A stretch of 64,000 nucleotides of DNA, taken from assembly GCF_005601135.1 (NCBI RefSeq), contig NZ_CP039381.1, positions 2,376,232 to 2,440,231 of the forward strand. The letters run 5' to 3'. The notes beneath the pieces are model-generated. The model was not told the origin of the DNA, searched no databases, and worked only from the letters and a program-made list of their open reading frames with translations. Each line of letters begins with the position of its first letter. The first letter of the stretch is position 1. This stretch comes from Ruminococcus bovis. GTDB taxonomy: Bacteria > Bacillota > Clostridia > Oscillospirales > Acutalibacteraceae. Below, piece after piece: positions 36,696 to 46,293 of the stretch. The translations under genes and the position numbers were made by a program.

Positions 36696-37177
36696 GAATT
36701 ATCTTTTATAATATCTGCTACTTCAACAGGAATTACCTTTTGTAATGAAGATAGTGGCAACTCAACCTGGTTACCTACCCTACCTGCTGAAAAGTAGATA
36801 GTATCATAGTCATTGGCAGTTTTATGGATAAAAGTTTTAAACTGCTTTTTCATACCGATTGGTGAACAACCACCATGGATATATCCTGTTAGTGGTAAAA
36901 GTTCTTTTTGGTGAATCATCTCTATTGACTTTTCTTTTGCAACTTTGGCAGCTTTCTTTAAATCAAGTTCTTTATTTGCCGGTACAACAAATACATAATG
37001 TTCTTTACTTTTACCAACAGTTACAAGTGTTTTAAAAACCTTGCCTACTTCTTGATTAAGAGCATTTGCTACTTCTTCTGCGTTAAGTTTTGTATTATCA
37101 TAAGCATAGTGAGAATACTCAATTTTCTTTTGGTCAAGAATTCTCATTACATTAGTTTTTTCTTGTTTCTTTGCCAT
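36692..37177 (-). CDS. ybaK: Cys-tRNA(Pro)/Cys-tRNA(Cys) deacylase, YbaK/EbsC type
   Basis: A 161-residue trans-editing protein. It has 'TNVMRILDQKKIEYSHYAYD', 'VGKVFKTLVTVG' with the conserved Lys, 'YVFVVPANKELDLKKAAK' and 'GYIHGGCSPIGMKKQFKTFI', the substrate-pocket Gly-Gly-Cys-Ser-Pro-Ile-Gly motif. It hydrolyses Cys misattached to tRNA(Pro). Ten bases after the HprK-like gene. Confidence 0.94.
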   Translation of the reverse strand: MAKKQEKTNVMRILDQKKIEYSHYAYDNTKLNAEEVANALNQEVGKVFKTLVTVGKSKEHYVFVVPANKELDLKKAAKVAKEKSIEMIHQKELLPLTGYIHGGCSPIGMKKQFKTFIHKTANDYDTIYFSAGRVGNQVELPLSSLQKVIPVEVADIIKDNS

Positions 37178-37187
37178 AATATCACCA

Positions 37188-37892
37188 CTAATTTTTGCTC
37201 ATCATATTATAAGATGTTTTTACTGCGTCTTCAGAAATATCACAAAACAGCTCATACACATTTACATTGCTGAGAACTTTATCAAGAACAGTTAATAAAC
37301 TTGACATTTTCTGTTTATCATTAATGCAAAGTGTTTGTGGCAGGAACTTTCCTATAGCTTTCTTGGTAGTTATTTTATTGATAACATTTTCTTTGCCTTG
37401 GTTAATACAACAAATACCCTTTAGTGGCACTAAAATATTTTTATTTATATCGTGTTTACCTGAAAAAGGTGTACCACAAGCATATATCTTATTATCAATT
37501 ATTCTGATAACCGGTTTGTCGTCATTTATCATAACGGCTCTGTCACCAAAATATTTCATCCACAAAGCACAATGGGTAGACTTTCCTGTACCACTATTTG
37601 CAGTAAAAAGATAGGCTTCATTATCAACAGATATTGCTGATGAATGAAGAAGTATTCCGTCATAATCTAAGATTGCTTCATAAAATAACATTCCATAAAT
37701 TACATACTCAGCAAGTGACCTTGATATATGAGGAAAAGAAAGGATATAGTTATCTATCCTTTCTTCTGTAACATTAAGAGTTATGTCTGGTTTTAAATTT
37801 TGATTTTTTGCTAAATATTTTTCAGAACGAGTAATTGTCTGTTTATATTTTGGTTCATAATAAACATTTAAACCACACATATTATATAGCAT
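37188..37892 (-). CDS. HPr-kinase/PEP-carboxykinase-like P-loop protein
   Basis: A 234-residue protein. A N-terminal part (1-75) is unassigned. It is followed by 'ILLHSSAISVDNEAYLFTAN' and Walker A 'SGTGKSTHCALW' near 98-109, then 'VMINDDKPVIRI' as the Walker B-like metal site and 'GTPFSGKHDIN'. This is the HprK/PckA nucleotide-binding fold. Related stand-alone proteins are common in Clostridia, some near peptide-maturation genes, but no precursor or PqqD-like partner is visible here. The substrate is unknown. It sits between thiN and ybaK with ten-base gaps. Confidence 0.75.
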   Translation of the reverse strand: MLYNMCGLNVYYEPKYKQTITRSEKYLAKNQNLKPDITLNVTEERIDNYILSFPHISRSLAEYVIYGMLFYEAILDYDGILLHSSAISVDNEAYLFTANSGTGKSTHCALWMKYFGDRAVMINDDKPVIRIIDNKIYACGTPFSGKHDINKNILVPLKGICCINQGKENVINKITTKKAIGKFLPQTLCINDKQKMSSLLTVLDKVLSNVNVYELFCDISEDAVKTSYNMMSKN

Positions 37893-37901
37893 AAAAACCT
37901 C

Positions 37902-38525
37902 TTATTTATAATAAGTTAATAGGATTGCTCTGCCTCTGTTGATTGTGATTTCAGCTTCATCATCAACAAAAACATTGCTAATGCCACGAGATACATTATA
38001 TGTTAAAGTCTTGTTGTTTAACATATATTCTGCACCTTTATATGTAACATTTACACTTTCACAACCATAAGGGAACACTGAGAAAATAAGGCCTTTCTTG
38101 TTGTTCATTTCGTATGAACCTTCCTTTAGGATACGAATTTCCTCACCGTTGTTTCTTGCAATACCGTTATAGTTATATTCTGAGAGAAATGCCAGAGTTG
38201 CAATATTTGCAAATGTATGGTCAGTTCTACCACCGATTGAACCTAATAGTAAGAAGTCCTTATAGCCTCTACGGATACATTCCATAACACAATGTTCTGT
38301 ATCAGTATCATCCTTATGGGTATTTAGCTTAACAACTTCTGTGTTCTGTGGTAGTTCTTCCTTTAGTGAATCAAAGTCACCGATAATTAGGTTTGGAGTC
38401 AGACCTGCTTTCTTTGCAAAAGAATAACCTGAGTCAGCACAAACAATAAAGTCATCGTTTGTACATAGGCTTTTGATTTCTTCTACATTTGTATCCGGTG
38501 AACCGGAAATAATTACACATCTCAT
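37902..38525 (-). CDS. thiN: thiamine diphosphokinase
   Basis: A 207-residue enzyme: 'MRCVIISGSPDTNVEEI', 'DDFIVCADSGYSFAKKAGLT', 'NLIIGDFDSLKE' (metal-binding Asp pair), 'KDDTDTEHCVMECIRRG', and the substrate loop 'LLLGSIGGRTDHTFANI'. It converts thiamine to TPP, the ligand of the riboswitch about 2 kb away. In Firmicutes thiN normally follows rsgA-rpe; rpe is absent here. The ATG at 38525 overlaps the rsgA stop as ATGA, with GGGAGAG upstream. Confidence 0.95.
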   Translation of the reverse strand: MRCVIISGSPDTNVEEIKSLCTNDDFIVCADSGYSFAKKAGLTPNLIIGDFDSLKEELPQNTEVVKLNTHKDDTDTEHCVMECIRRGYKDFLLLGSIGGRTDHTFANIATLAFLSEYNYNGIARNNGEEIRILKEGSYEMNNKKGLIFSVFPYGCESVNVTYKGAEYMLNNKTLTYNVSRGISNVFVDDEAEITINRGRAILLTYYK

Positions 38526-39409
38526 TTTCTTCTCTCCCATTCTTTAATGTCTTTTATTTCATTATACATATCAACATAGCTATTGTGTCGTGACTTTTGA
38601 ATTTTGCCTTCTTCTACCATTTGTAGAATAGCACAACCCTTTTCACAAGTATGGCTACATGAAGTAAACTTACACTGACCGATATAATCTTCAAATTCAG
38701 GAAACATATATTGAAGTTGGGTTTTGTCTTGAATATTAAACTTTTCAAGTTGCATAGTTGAAAACCCGGGTGTGTCACAAACATAACCACCATTGAATTT
38801 CAGTAATTCAACAGTTCTTGTTGTATGACGACCTCTGCCAAGTTTATCACTAACTTCTCCGGTCTTCAGCTGAAAATCAGGAAAAAGCTTATTAAGTAAA
38901 GTTGACTTACCAACACCACTGTTGCCAATAAAGGCAGTGATTTTGTTAGGTAAAAGTGAATATATTTCATCTACACCTTCCCCTGTAACGGAAGAATAAA
39001 GTATAGTCTTGATGCCTGTACTGTTATAGATATTATATATTTCTTCACCACTTTTTATGTCAGACTTTGAGATTACAATAACCGGTTCAATATTGTTATA
39101 TACAGCAGTTGCAGTCATCTTGTCAATAACTGTATAGTTTGGTGCAGGAGAAACTGTACTGCAAACTATAACCAATGTATCAATATTTGCCATTGGTGGT
39201 CGTACAATAGAGTTCTTTCGCTTATGTATTTCTTCAACTGTAGGATAACCACTTTCAGGTATAGAGATTGTAACTAAATCTCCAACTACAGGAGTTTTGC
39301 TTGTCTTACGAAAAGAACCTCTTGCCTTACATTCATATGTATTGTCAGTGGTTTCTACATAATAGAAACCACTGATTGCTTTTATAATTCTACCCTCTAC
39401 ACTATTCAT
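38522..39409 (-). CDS. rsgA: ribosome small-subunit-dependent GTPase A
   Basis: A 295-residue circularly permuted GTPase. An N-terminal OB-fold (1-65) is followed by G4 'PVIVISKSDIK', G1 'FIGNSGVGKSTLLNKL', and G3 'VCDTPGFSTMQL'. A C-terminal zinc knuckle 'CKFTSCSHTCEKGC' closes it. It acts late in 30S maturation and checks the decoding centre. It starts 13 bases after prkC, the usual order. Confidence 0.96.
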   Translation of the reverse strand: MNSVEGRIIKAISGFYYVETTDNTYECKARGSFRKTSKTPVVGDLVTISIPESGYPTVEEIHKRKNSIVRPPMANIDTLVIVCSTVSPAPNYTVIDKMTATAVYNNIEPVIVISKSDIKSGEEIYNIYNSTGIKTILYSSVTGEGVDEIYSLLPNKITAFIGNSGVGKSTLLNKLFPDFQLKTGEVSDKLGRGRHTTRTVELLKFNGGYVCDTPGFSTMQLEKFNIQDKTQLQYMFPEFEDYIGQCKFTSCSHTCEKGCAILQMVEEGKIQKSRHNSYVDMYNEIKDIKEWERRK

Positions 39410-39421
39410 TAAAAAACACCT

Positions 39422-41563
39422 TTAATATGCCGGAGCAGTAGTAGGTTGTGGTTCTTGAGTTGGCTCTGTGTAATAGTTTGTTGTATCTTGTGGAACTGTT
39501 GTTATATCCTGAGTAGGTGCAACAGTTGTATCTTCCTGAGTAGTAGGAGGTGCAGTAGTTGTAGTTGTTGCTACTACATAGTCGTGATATGTTGGAGTTG
39601 CCTTCTTATTTTGGAAGTCAATTGTATATTCCTGATATAGCTGACCGTTTAGATATACCTTAACCTTTGAGTCGGTTTCTGTACCTGTTAAAGTAAAGCT
39701 ATATGTCTTTAGTTCTGATGGAATAACATTTGTTGTTGTAAATACATTGCCATCAAATACAACCTGTAGTGAAACACTGTTTGTTTCATCCTTTGGCAAC
39801 TGAACATCAATCTGAATAGACTGAGCATCCTTTTTACCGCCTGATAGAACAAGTTTTACTGTATAACCTTTCTTTACAGTACCACCCTGTAAAGGATTTT
39901 GTCTAATAACTGTATCTTTTTCTTCATAACTGTTTTCGTCATATTCGTATTCTACATACAGACCTTTATTTTCAAGAATTTCCTTAGCTTCAGAAATATC
40001 TTTACCTGTTACATCAGGAATTTTAACTTTCTTTTCAGCAGGTCCTTTTGAAACATAAAGATATACTGATGAACCGATAGTTGTTTTCTGTCCCGGATTT
40101 GGGAATTCTGATGATACATAGTCAACATTAACATCATCACTCTGTACATAAACAATCTCAGGTACAAGGTTTCTTGACTCTAGTTCTTTAATAGCATCTT
40201 CCTCTGTTGTATTTAGAAGATGAGGAACTGTTACATCAGAATTTTTACCGTTTACAGTTAGCTGAATAGTTGAACCTTTCTTAACTTTCTTTGAATCTGC
40301 TTCTGGTTGCTGAGAAAGGATAACACCTTCCTTTTTAGTTGAGTCATATTCAAAGTCCAGCTGGAAAACAAAGTTCTCTTTATTATCTCCTTGCTTAACA
40401 TCAAGGATTGTTTTGCCAACATAGTTTGGAACATCTGTATCTGCGTTAGTGTTTGAGAATGAAGAAGTTACAAAGTAAATGCCAAAACCGATTAGACAAA
40501 CTACAAATGATGCTACAATACCAAGAATTGCAGACTTTTTCTTTGATCTGACTTTCTTTTCAGGTTCTTCACTATCAAAATCTTCCGGAACAAACTTTTT
40601 GGAATCTTTGTTATCATCAATTTTCTTTTCTTCAAAGATTCTCTTTGTTTCATCCTTTTTCTTAGCTTCTCTTTTCTTTTCAGCAGGTTTTGGTTCTATT
40701 GGCTTTGGAAGACTGTAACCAAATACAATGCTTGGATTTAATCTGAAACGGTCAATATCATTAAGCATTGCTTGAGCTGACTCATATCTATCCTTAGGGT
40801 CTTTCTGCATAGCATGAAGAGTGATTTCTTCTAGACCTTGTGGAATGTCGGGATTAATCTCTCTTGGTAGCTTTGGAGTAGACTGAAGTTGCATAATAGC
40901 AACAGAAACTGCATTATCAGCTACAAAAGGAAGCTTACCTGTTAGCATTTCATACATCATAACACCAACAGAATAAATATCTGTTTTACCGTCAGTGTTG
41001 CCACCCTTGGCTTGTTCAGGTGCTATGTAGTGAACAGAACCGATTGCTTGTTCTGTCATTGTTCTTGTAGCAGAATTAAAGTTACGGGCAATACCAAAGT
41101 CAGTTACTTTAATAGTACCGTCTTGAAGTAGCATAATGTTCTGTGGCTTAATGTCACGGTGAACAATACCCTTTTCATGAGCGTGTTGTAATGCTCTTAA
41201 AATCTGAGTTGTTAGGTGCAATGCTTCTTTCCACTGAATTACACCTTGCTGAGCGATATACTCCTTAAGAGTAATACCGTCAATATATTCCATAACAATA
41301 TACTGAATCATATCACCAAAAGAAACATCATAAACCCTTACAATGTTTGGATGTGAAAGAACAGCAATAGATTTACTTTCGTTTTTAAATCTTCTAATAA
41401 AGTCTGCATTATCAAGGAATTCGTCCTTTAGAATTTTGATTGCAACTTCTCTATCGTCAACAGTATCGTAACATCTATAAACATTGGCCATACCACCAAC
41501 ACCGATAAGTTCTTGGATTTCATATCTACCGTCAAGCTTTTTGCCTGTGTACTTATCTATCAT
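39422..41563 (-). CDS. prkC: serine/threonine protein kinase with PASTA domains
   Basis: A 713-residue membrane kinase. Residues 13-275 are a complete kinase: 'IGVGGMANVYRC', 'VAIKIL', 'GIVHRDIKPQN' near 137, 'VTDFGIARNF' and 'IAPEQAKGG'. A juxtamembrane basic region precedes the membrane helix (about 345-367). Three PASTA repeats follow (about 378-575), starting with 'VPNYVGKTILDVKQG'. After that come a beta-rich domain and a Thr/Pro-rich tail. PrkC senses muropeptides and acts on division, dormancy and translation targets. It is coupled with prpC, 12 bases upstream. Confidence 0.96.
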   Translation of the reverse strand: MIDKYTGKKLDGRYEIQELIGVGGMANVYRCYDTVDDREVAIKILKDEFLDNADFIRRFKNESKSIAVLSHPNIVRVYDVSFGDMIQYIVMEYIDGITLKEYIAQQGVIQWKEALHLTTQILRALQHAHEKGIVHRDIKPQNIMLLQDGTIKVTDFGIARNFNSATRTMTEQAIGSVHYIAPEQAKGGNTDGKTDIYSVGVMMYEMLTGKLPFVADNAVSVAIMQLQSTPKLPREINPDIPQGLEEITLHAMQKDPKDRYESAQAMLNDIDRFRLNPSIVFGYSLPKPIEPKPAEKKREAKKKDETKRIFEEKKIDDNKDSKKFVPEDFDSEEPEKKVRSKKKSAILGIVASFVVCLIGFGIYFVTSSFSNTNADTDVPNYVGKTILDVKQGDNKENFVFQLDFEYDSTKKEGVILSQQPEADSKKVKKGSTIQLTVNGKNSDVTVPHLLNTTEEDAIKELESRNLVPEIVYVQSDDVNVDYVSSEFPNPGQKTTIGSSVYLYVSKGPAEKKVKIPDVTGKDISEAKEILENKGLYVEYEYDENSYEEKDTVIRQNPLQGGTVKKGYTVKLVLSGGKKDAQSIQIDVQLPKDETNSVSLQVVFDGNVFTTTNVIPSELKTYSFTLTGTETDSKVKVYLNGQLYQEYTIDFQNKKATPTYHDYVVATTTTTAPPTTQEDTTVAPTQDITTVPQDTTNYYTEPTQEPQPTTAPAY

Positions 41564-41575
41564 AACTCTTCCTCC

Positions 41576-42301
41576 TTAATATATTGTAATAACGGTAATG
41601 TTGTCTGTGCCACCACCGAATTTAGCTTCTTCAACTAACTTGTCGGTAATTTGGTTCTTAGGGTTGTTATTTACAACCTCTGCAATTTCCTCTTTGCTGA
41701 CACAATTAGTTAAACCATCGGTACAAATAATAACAATATCTCCCGGTTTATATTCGTACTGAGTATAATCCACTTTGATAGTATTCTTTACACCGATTGC
41801 TCTAGTAATAAAGTTTTTGTTTGGGTGAACTAAGGCCTTATCTTCTGTAATCTCACCACGACTTACCATTTCTTGAACTAAAGAATGGTCCTTAGTTAGC
41901 TGATAAGCCTTATGATTACGAACAAGATATGTTCTTGAGTCACCTATATGTACAATATGAAGAATATTGTCCCTTAGGAATACACACTCACAAGTAGTGC
42001 CCATTCCGATAAGTTCAATATTTTTTTGAGCTAAATTATAAACTTCAAGGTTTGCACCGGAAACTATGTTCGTAAGAAGTGCATATAGTTCTTCGTTTGT
42101 GAAATCACTGGTATATAGATTTTTCATTTCTCTGGCTATATATTCACAAGCAGTTGTTGAGGCTGTGTGGCCACCATTAGCACCACCCATACCATCACAA
42201 ACTACAGCCCATACTGCACCGTCACACATTTTTCCAGAAAGACAATAATCCTGATTATCGTTTCTGACAAGACCTTTATCTGTTTTACTATGTATATTCA
42301 A
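41576..42301 (-). CDS. prpC: PP2C-family protein phosphatase
   Basis: A 241-residue phosphatase with 'MNIHSKTDKGLVRNDNQDYC', metal-binding 'WAVVCDGMGGANGGHTAS' near 32-49, 'LHIVHIGDSRTYLV', 'SLVQEMVSRGEIT', 'VIICTDGLTNCV' near 187 and a final 'GGTDNITVI'. It reverses PrkC phosphorylation in the cytosol. Two bases separate it from rlmN and 12 from prkC. Confidence 0.96.
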   Translation of the reverse strand: MNIHSKTDKGLVRNDNQDYCLSGKMCDGAVWAVVCDGMGGANGGHTASTTACEYIAREMKNLYTSDFTNEELYALLTNIVSGANLEVYNLAQKNIELIGMGTTCECVFLRDNILHIVHIGDSRTYLVRNHKAYQLTKDHSLVQEMVSRGEITEDKALVHPNKNFITRAIGVKNTIKVDYTQYEYKPGDIVIICTDGLTNCVSKEEIAEVVNNNPKNQITDKLVEEAKFGGGTDNITVITIY

Positions 42302-42303
42302 GA

Positions 42304-43335
42304 TTACTTTCCTCCTTTCTTGTGTTTACCTTTTAGTTGTCCACAACTTGCATCAATGTCACTGCCTAAAGTTCTTCTTACAGTAGCAGTAATACCATAC
42401 TTAGCAAGTACATTGGTAAATGATATTAACCTTTCTTTGTTACTCTTACGATAATCATTACCTGTAACATCATTTACAGGAATAAGGTTAACATGACACA
42501 GCATACCTTTTATTAAATTTCCAAGTATATTAGCTGCTTCGTCACTATCATTTACACCATCAATCATAGCATATTCAAAACTTACTCTACGATTGGTTTT
42601 ATCTATATAATACTTGATGGCTTTCATAAGCTCATCAATGTTATACGCATCGTTAATCGGCATTGTTGCACTTCTCATTTTATCAGTTGGTGCATGAAGA
42701 GAAACAGAAAGTGTAATCTGTAACTTTCTATCAGCCAAATCATAAATTCGTGGAACAATACCACAGGTTGACAAGGTGATATGCCTTTTCCCTATATTCA
42801 GTCCATCATCTGATGAAACCAAATCAAGGAACTTCATTACATTGTCATAGTTATCAAGTGGTTCACCCATACCCATAAGAACAATATTGGAAATTCTTAT
42901 GTTAAGGTCCTTTTGGGCTGATTCTATCTGGGCAATCATTTCACCGGCAGTAAGGTTTCTTGTAAAGCCTTGCTTACCTGTTGCACAGAACTTGCAACCC
43001 ATCTTGCAACCTACTTGAGTTGATATACAGATTGTGTGTCCGTGGTGATAACTCATCACAACAGACTCAACACACTGTTCGTCATTAAATTTAAACAAAT
43101 ACTTAACTGTACCATCATACCGTGAAATTTGCTTTTTTTCAATATATGCAACAGAAATGTAACAATATTCACTTAACTTTTCTCTTAAGTCCTTGGGTAC
43201 ATTCTTCATTTCATCAAAGGAAGTTACACCTTTGTTTATCCATTGGAAAATTTGTTTTGCTCTAAACTTTGGGCAATTTAATGATGAAATAAGCTCTTCA
43301 ATTTCTTGTAAATTCATTGATTTTAAATCAGTCAT
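42304..43335 (-). CDS. rlmN: dual-specificity 23S rRNA / tRNA adenine-C2 methyltransferase
   Basis: A 343-residue radical-SAM enzyme. The cluster motif is 'GCKMGCKFCATGKQGFTRN' near 109-127. 'GMGEPLDNYDNVMKF', 'HITLSTCGIVPRIYDLA', 'SLHAPTDKMRSATMPIN' and 'HVNLIPVN' follow. The resolving Cys of the mechanism is in 'DIDASCGQLKG' near 333. It methylates A2503 of 23S rRNA. It directly follows rsmB with no gap. Confidence 0.97.
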   Translation of the reverse strand: MTDLKSMNLQEIEELISSLNCPKFRAKQIFQWINKGVTSFDEMKNVPKDLREKLSEYCYISVAYIEKKQISRYDGTVKYLFKFNDEQCVESVVMSYHHGHTICISTQVGCKMGCKFCATGKQGFTRNLTAGEMIAQIESAQKDLNIRISNIVLMGMGEPLDNYDNVMKFLDLVSSDDGLNIGKRHITLSTCGIVPRIYDLADRKLQITLSVSLHAPTDKMRSATMPINDAYNIDELMKAIKYYIDKTNRRVSFEYAMIDGVNDSDEAANILGNLIKGMLCHVNLIPVNDVTGNDYRKSNKERLISFTNVLAKYGITATVRRTLGSDIDASCGQLKGKHKKGGK

Positions 43336-44664
43336 TTAATCACCCTTTCTCAGTATTGCAAAGTAGAAACCATCTGAGTTATTGGTTTGTGGGAACAATG
43401 AACATTCATATTCATTTTCCTTAATGGTTCTTTTAATATTCTTTGGAAGAATTAACTTCTCACCTACAAAATCTTTATGTTCACTTAGGAATTTATCAAC
43501 TAAAAGATTATTTTCTCTAGGGTTTAGAGTACAGGTGGAATACATTAATTTTCCACCGTTTCTTACTAGATTAGCAGATGAACATAAAATCTTGTACTGT
43601 ATTTCTGTTAAGTCATTATTAACTATATTATCTTTATATCTGATTTCCGGTTTTCTGCGAAGTAATCCAAGTCCTGAACATGGAACATCACAAATAACTA
43701 TATCGGCAACATTATCTTCATCAAATGAAGTTGCATCATTAATTTTAGTATTTATAATACTTATTTCTAATCTTTTAGAAGTGGAATAAATCAGCTTGAT
43801 TTTATGTTTATAAAGGTCATAAGAATTTATCTTACCTTTATTGTTCATAAGAATTGCACCGGTAAAGGACTTACCTCCAGGTGCTGAACAAACATCATAC
43901 ACAACATTATTTTCTTTAGGTGACAATGTTGTTAAAGCAATATTCGAAGAAAGGTCTTGTATGTAAAATTCTCCATACTGAAAGGCTTTTATATTTTCTA
44001 CAGAACCTGTATTTTTCAGAGTAATTACATTTTCTAAAATAGACTTTTCTGCAATAATATTTTCTTCTCTTAAATTTTCAATTAAAGTATCTTCATCAGT
44101 CAGAAGTGTATTTACCCTTGCATATAGTGGAGGTCTGCCATCTACTGAATTTAGCATATGGGTAGTTACCTTTTCACCATAACTGTCAAGCCATAATTTT
44201 ATAATATCTTCCGGTACAGAATACTTAACTGAAAGTAATTTTGTTTTGTCCTTAATTTTACTTAAATCACACTTGGTTTCTGCTCTTGAGATACTTCTAA
44301 GAATACCGTTTATGAAACCTGATGACTTAAAAAGTCTTAAATTCTTTGCAAGTTGTACTGCCTCGTTAACAGATGCATTATCCGGAACTTTGTCCATATA
44401 AAGCATCTGATAAACTGACATTCTAAGGATAACTAAAGTTTTTGTTTCTATTTTCTTTAGTCTTACTAAAGAAAAGCTACGGATTACATAGTCAAGGGTT
44501 ATCTTCTTTTCAAGTACTCCATAAATAATAGCTGAGGCAAAAGAAGAGTCTAGCTTATTAAGATTATTCTCTTTTAATGCTTTATTAACTGCAATTGAAC
44601 TGTAGGACTCCTCAGTTTCAATTTTATAAAGCACATCAAATGCTACTCTTCTTGGGCTTTTCAT
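43336..44664 (-). CDS. rsmB: 16S rRNA (cytosine(967)-C5)-methyltransferase
   Basis: A 442-residue protein. A NusB-like RNA-binding domain (1-135, 'VPDNASVNEAVQLAKNLRLF') is joined to a SAM methyltransferase with 'VYDVCSAPGGKSFTGAILM', 'INDATSFDEDNVADIVICDV', catalytic 'PCSGLGLLRRKPEIRY' and 'LMYSTCTLNPRENN'. The two Cys of m5C enzymes (PCSG and STCT) are present. It is part of the fmt-rsmB-rlmN-prpC-prkC run. Confidence 0.96.
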   Translation of the reverse strand: MKSPRRVAFDVLYKIETEESYSSIAVNKALKENNLNKLDSSFASAIIYGVLEKKITLDYVIRSFSLVRLKKIETKTLVILRMSVYQMLYMDKVPDNASVNEAVQLAKNLRLFKSSGFINGILRSISRAETKCDLSKIKDKTKLLSVKYSVPEDIIKLWLDSYGEKVTTHMLNSVDGRPPLYARVNTLLTDEDTLIENLREENIIAEKSILENVITLKNTGSVENIKAFQYGEFYIQDLSSNIALTTLSPKENNVVYDVCSAPGGKSFTGAILMNNKGKINSYDLYKHKIKLIYSTSKRLEISIINTKINDATSFDEDNVADIVICDVPCSGLGLLRRKPEIRYKDNIVNNDLTEIQYKILCSSANLVRNGGKLMYSTCTLNPRENNLLVDKFLSEHKDFVGEKLILPKNIKRTIKENEYECSLFPQTNNSDGFYFAILRKGD

Positions 44665-44667
44665 CTA

Positions 44668-45372
44668 TTATCTTCTCCTATTATTTGCAATAAAAATAAG
44701 TCTTAGTAATTGTAGTAAAGCAGTTGCTGCTGATGCAACATAAGTCATAGCAGCTGCCTGTAGAACTTTCTTTGTACCTTCATATTCTTCAGGGTAAAGT
44801 AGGTTAGTATCTCTGATACACTTTAATGCTCTTCTTGATGCATCAAATTCTACCGGTAAAGTTACGAAAGTAAAAAGAACTGATGCTGAGAAGAATATGA
44901 TACCTAACCATAAGCAGAATGAAAACTGTGTTGGTAAAAATAAACCTACTAAGAAAAGTATCCATCCTAAGCTAGAACCTACCCTAGCAATTGGCACAAT
45001 AGCACCACGAATTTTGTTTGGCACATAACCTGTAGCGTGTTGTACTGCGTGACCTGCTTCGTGACAAGCAACACCTACTGCTGCAACAGAAGCTACATTA
45101 TAAACACTATCAGAAAGTCTGATAACATTTGTTCTTGGGTCAAAGTGGTCTGTTAAGTTACCGACAACTTGCTCTATACGAACACCATGAACACCATAGT
45201 GATTTAGAACATACTCAGCTGCTTGAGCACCTGTCATACCACGCATATTCCTTACATTGCTATACTTGCTAAAATTACTGTTTACTTTAACTTGACATAT
45301 AAGTGACAAAATAAGGCATGGTAACATAAATACAATATATGTCCAGTCAATACCATAAAAGTAATGATACAT
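44668..45372 (-). CDS. YugP-type zinc metallopeptidase
   Basis: A 234-residue membrane protein. The N-terminal helix (9-27) is followed by 'GMTGAQAAEYVLNHYGVHGV', 'DHFDPRTNVIRLSD' and the zinc motif 'GVACHEAGHAVQHATGY' (HExxH) near 103-119. Two more hydrophobic segments follow, around 127-180, with a C-terminal helix. Substrates are not known. It lies between fmt and rsmB with three-base gaps, as in many Clostridia. Confidence 0.93.
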   Translation of the reverse strand: MYHYFYGIDWTYIVFMLPCLILSLICQVKVNSNFSKYSNVRNMRGMTGAQAAEYVLNHYGVHGVRIEQVVGNLTDHFDPRTNVIRLSDSVYNVASVAAVGVACHEAGHAVQHATGYVPNKIRGAIVPIARVGSSLGWILFLVGLFLPTQFSFCLWLGIIFFSASVLFTFVTLPVEFDASRRALKCIRDTNLLYPEEYEGTKKVLQAAAMTYVASAATALLQLLRLIFIANNRRR

Positions 45373-45375
45373 AAT

Positions 45376-46293
45376 TTATTCTCCTATAACTGTGCCTTTT
45401 TCAAGTTTATGACCTTGTAAAAAAGCCTTTGAATCCATTTTCTTTTTGCCCTGTAGTTGAACAGTATTTACAACAACTGCACCTTCACCACAAGCAATAG
45501 TAAGTGGATTTGTGTTTAAAATTTCACCCGGTTTACCTTTACCATCGGCAAGTCTTGTTTCAAAGATTTTTAGGACTTTGCCATTAAGTTTTGTTGAGGC
45601 AACAGGCCATGGTGAAAGTCCTCTAACTTGGTTATGGACTTGTAAATTAGTTTTTGCAAAATCAATATTACACATTGACTTATCAAGCATTTTTGCATAT
45701 GAACTTTTACTGTCATCTTGCTTGATAGGATGAAGTTCACCTTTTTCTGCTTTTTCAAGTGTATCAAGGATTAGCTTACCACCCATTTCTGCCAATGTAT
45801 CAAAGACTTCACCGGCAGTATCGTTGATTCCGATTTCATATTTCTTAGTTTCTAGAATATCACCGGTATCAAGACCCTTTTCCATATACATTGTAGTAAC
45901 ACCTGTAACCTTGTCACCGTTTAAAACAGACCACTGAATAGGTGCTGCACCTCTGTACTTTGGTAGTAAAGAACCATGAACATTGATACAACCATATCTT
46001 GGAATATTCAAAATATTTTCAGGTAAAATCTGTCCATAAGCAACAACTACAATTACATCAGGGTTAAGTTCCTTAATAATTTCATAGCTATCGCTATCCT
46101 TTAGTTTTACCGGTTGATAGACAGGTATTCCTAACTTTTCAGCACAAACCTTTACATCAGGTGGTGTTAGTATCATTTTTCTACCTACCGGTTTATCCGG
46201 CTGAGTAAAGACAGCTTGTACATTATGAACCTTTGCAATATTTTCTAATGAAGGAACTGCAAAGTCCGGAGTACCCATAAAAACAACATTCAT
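45376..46293 (-). CDS. fmt: methionyl-tRNA formyltransferase
   Basis: A 305-residue enzyme: '[19 protein letters not shown]', 'VFTQPDKPVGRKM', the formyl-folate site 'CINVHGSLLPKYRGAAPIQW' near 106-125, 'GVTTMYMEKGLDTGDIL' and the C-terminal OB domain with 'GLSPWPVASTKLNGKVLKI'. It formylates initiator Met-tRNA. ATG overlap with def, the enzyme that removes the formyl group later. Confidence 0.97.
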   Translation of the reverse strand: MNVVFMGTPDFAVPSLENIAKVHNVQAVFTQPDKPVGRKMILTPPDVKVCAEKLGIPVYQPVKLKDSDSYEIIKELNPDVIVVVAYGQILPENILNIPRYGCINVHGSLLPKYRGAAPIQWSVLNGDKVTGVTTMYMEKGLDTGDILETKKYEIGINDTAGEVFDTLAEMGGKLILDTLEKAEKGELHPIKQDDSKSSYAKMLDKSMCNIDFAKTNLQVHNQVRGLSPWPVASTKLNGKVLKIFETRLADGKGKPGEILNTNPLTIACGEGAVVVNTVQLQGKKKMDSKAFLQGHKLEKGTVIGE

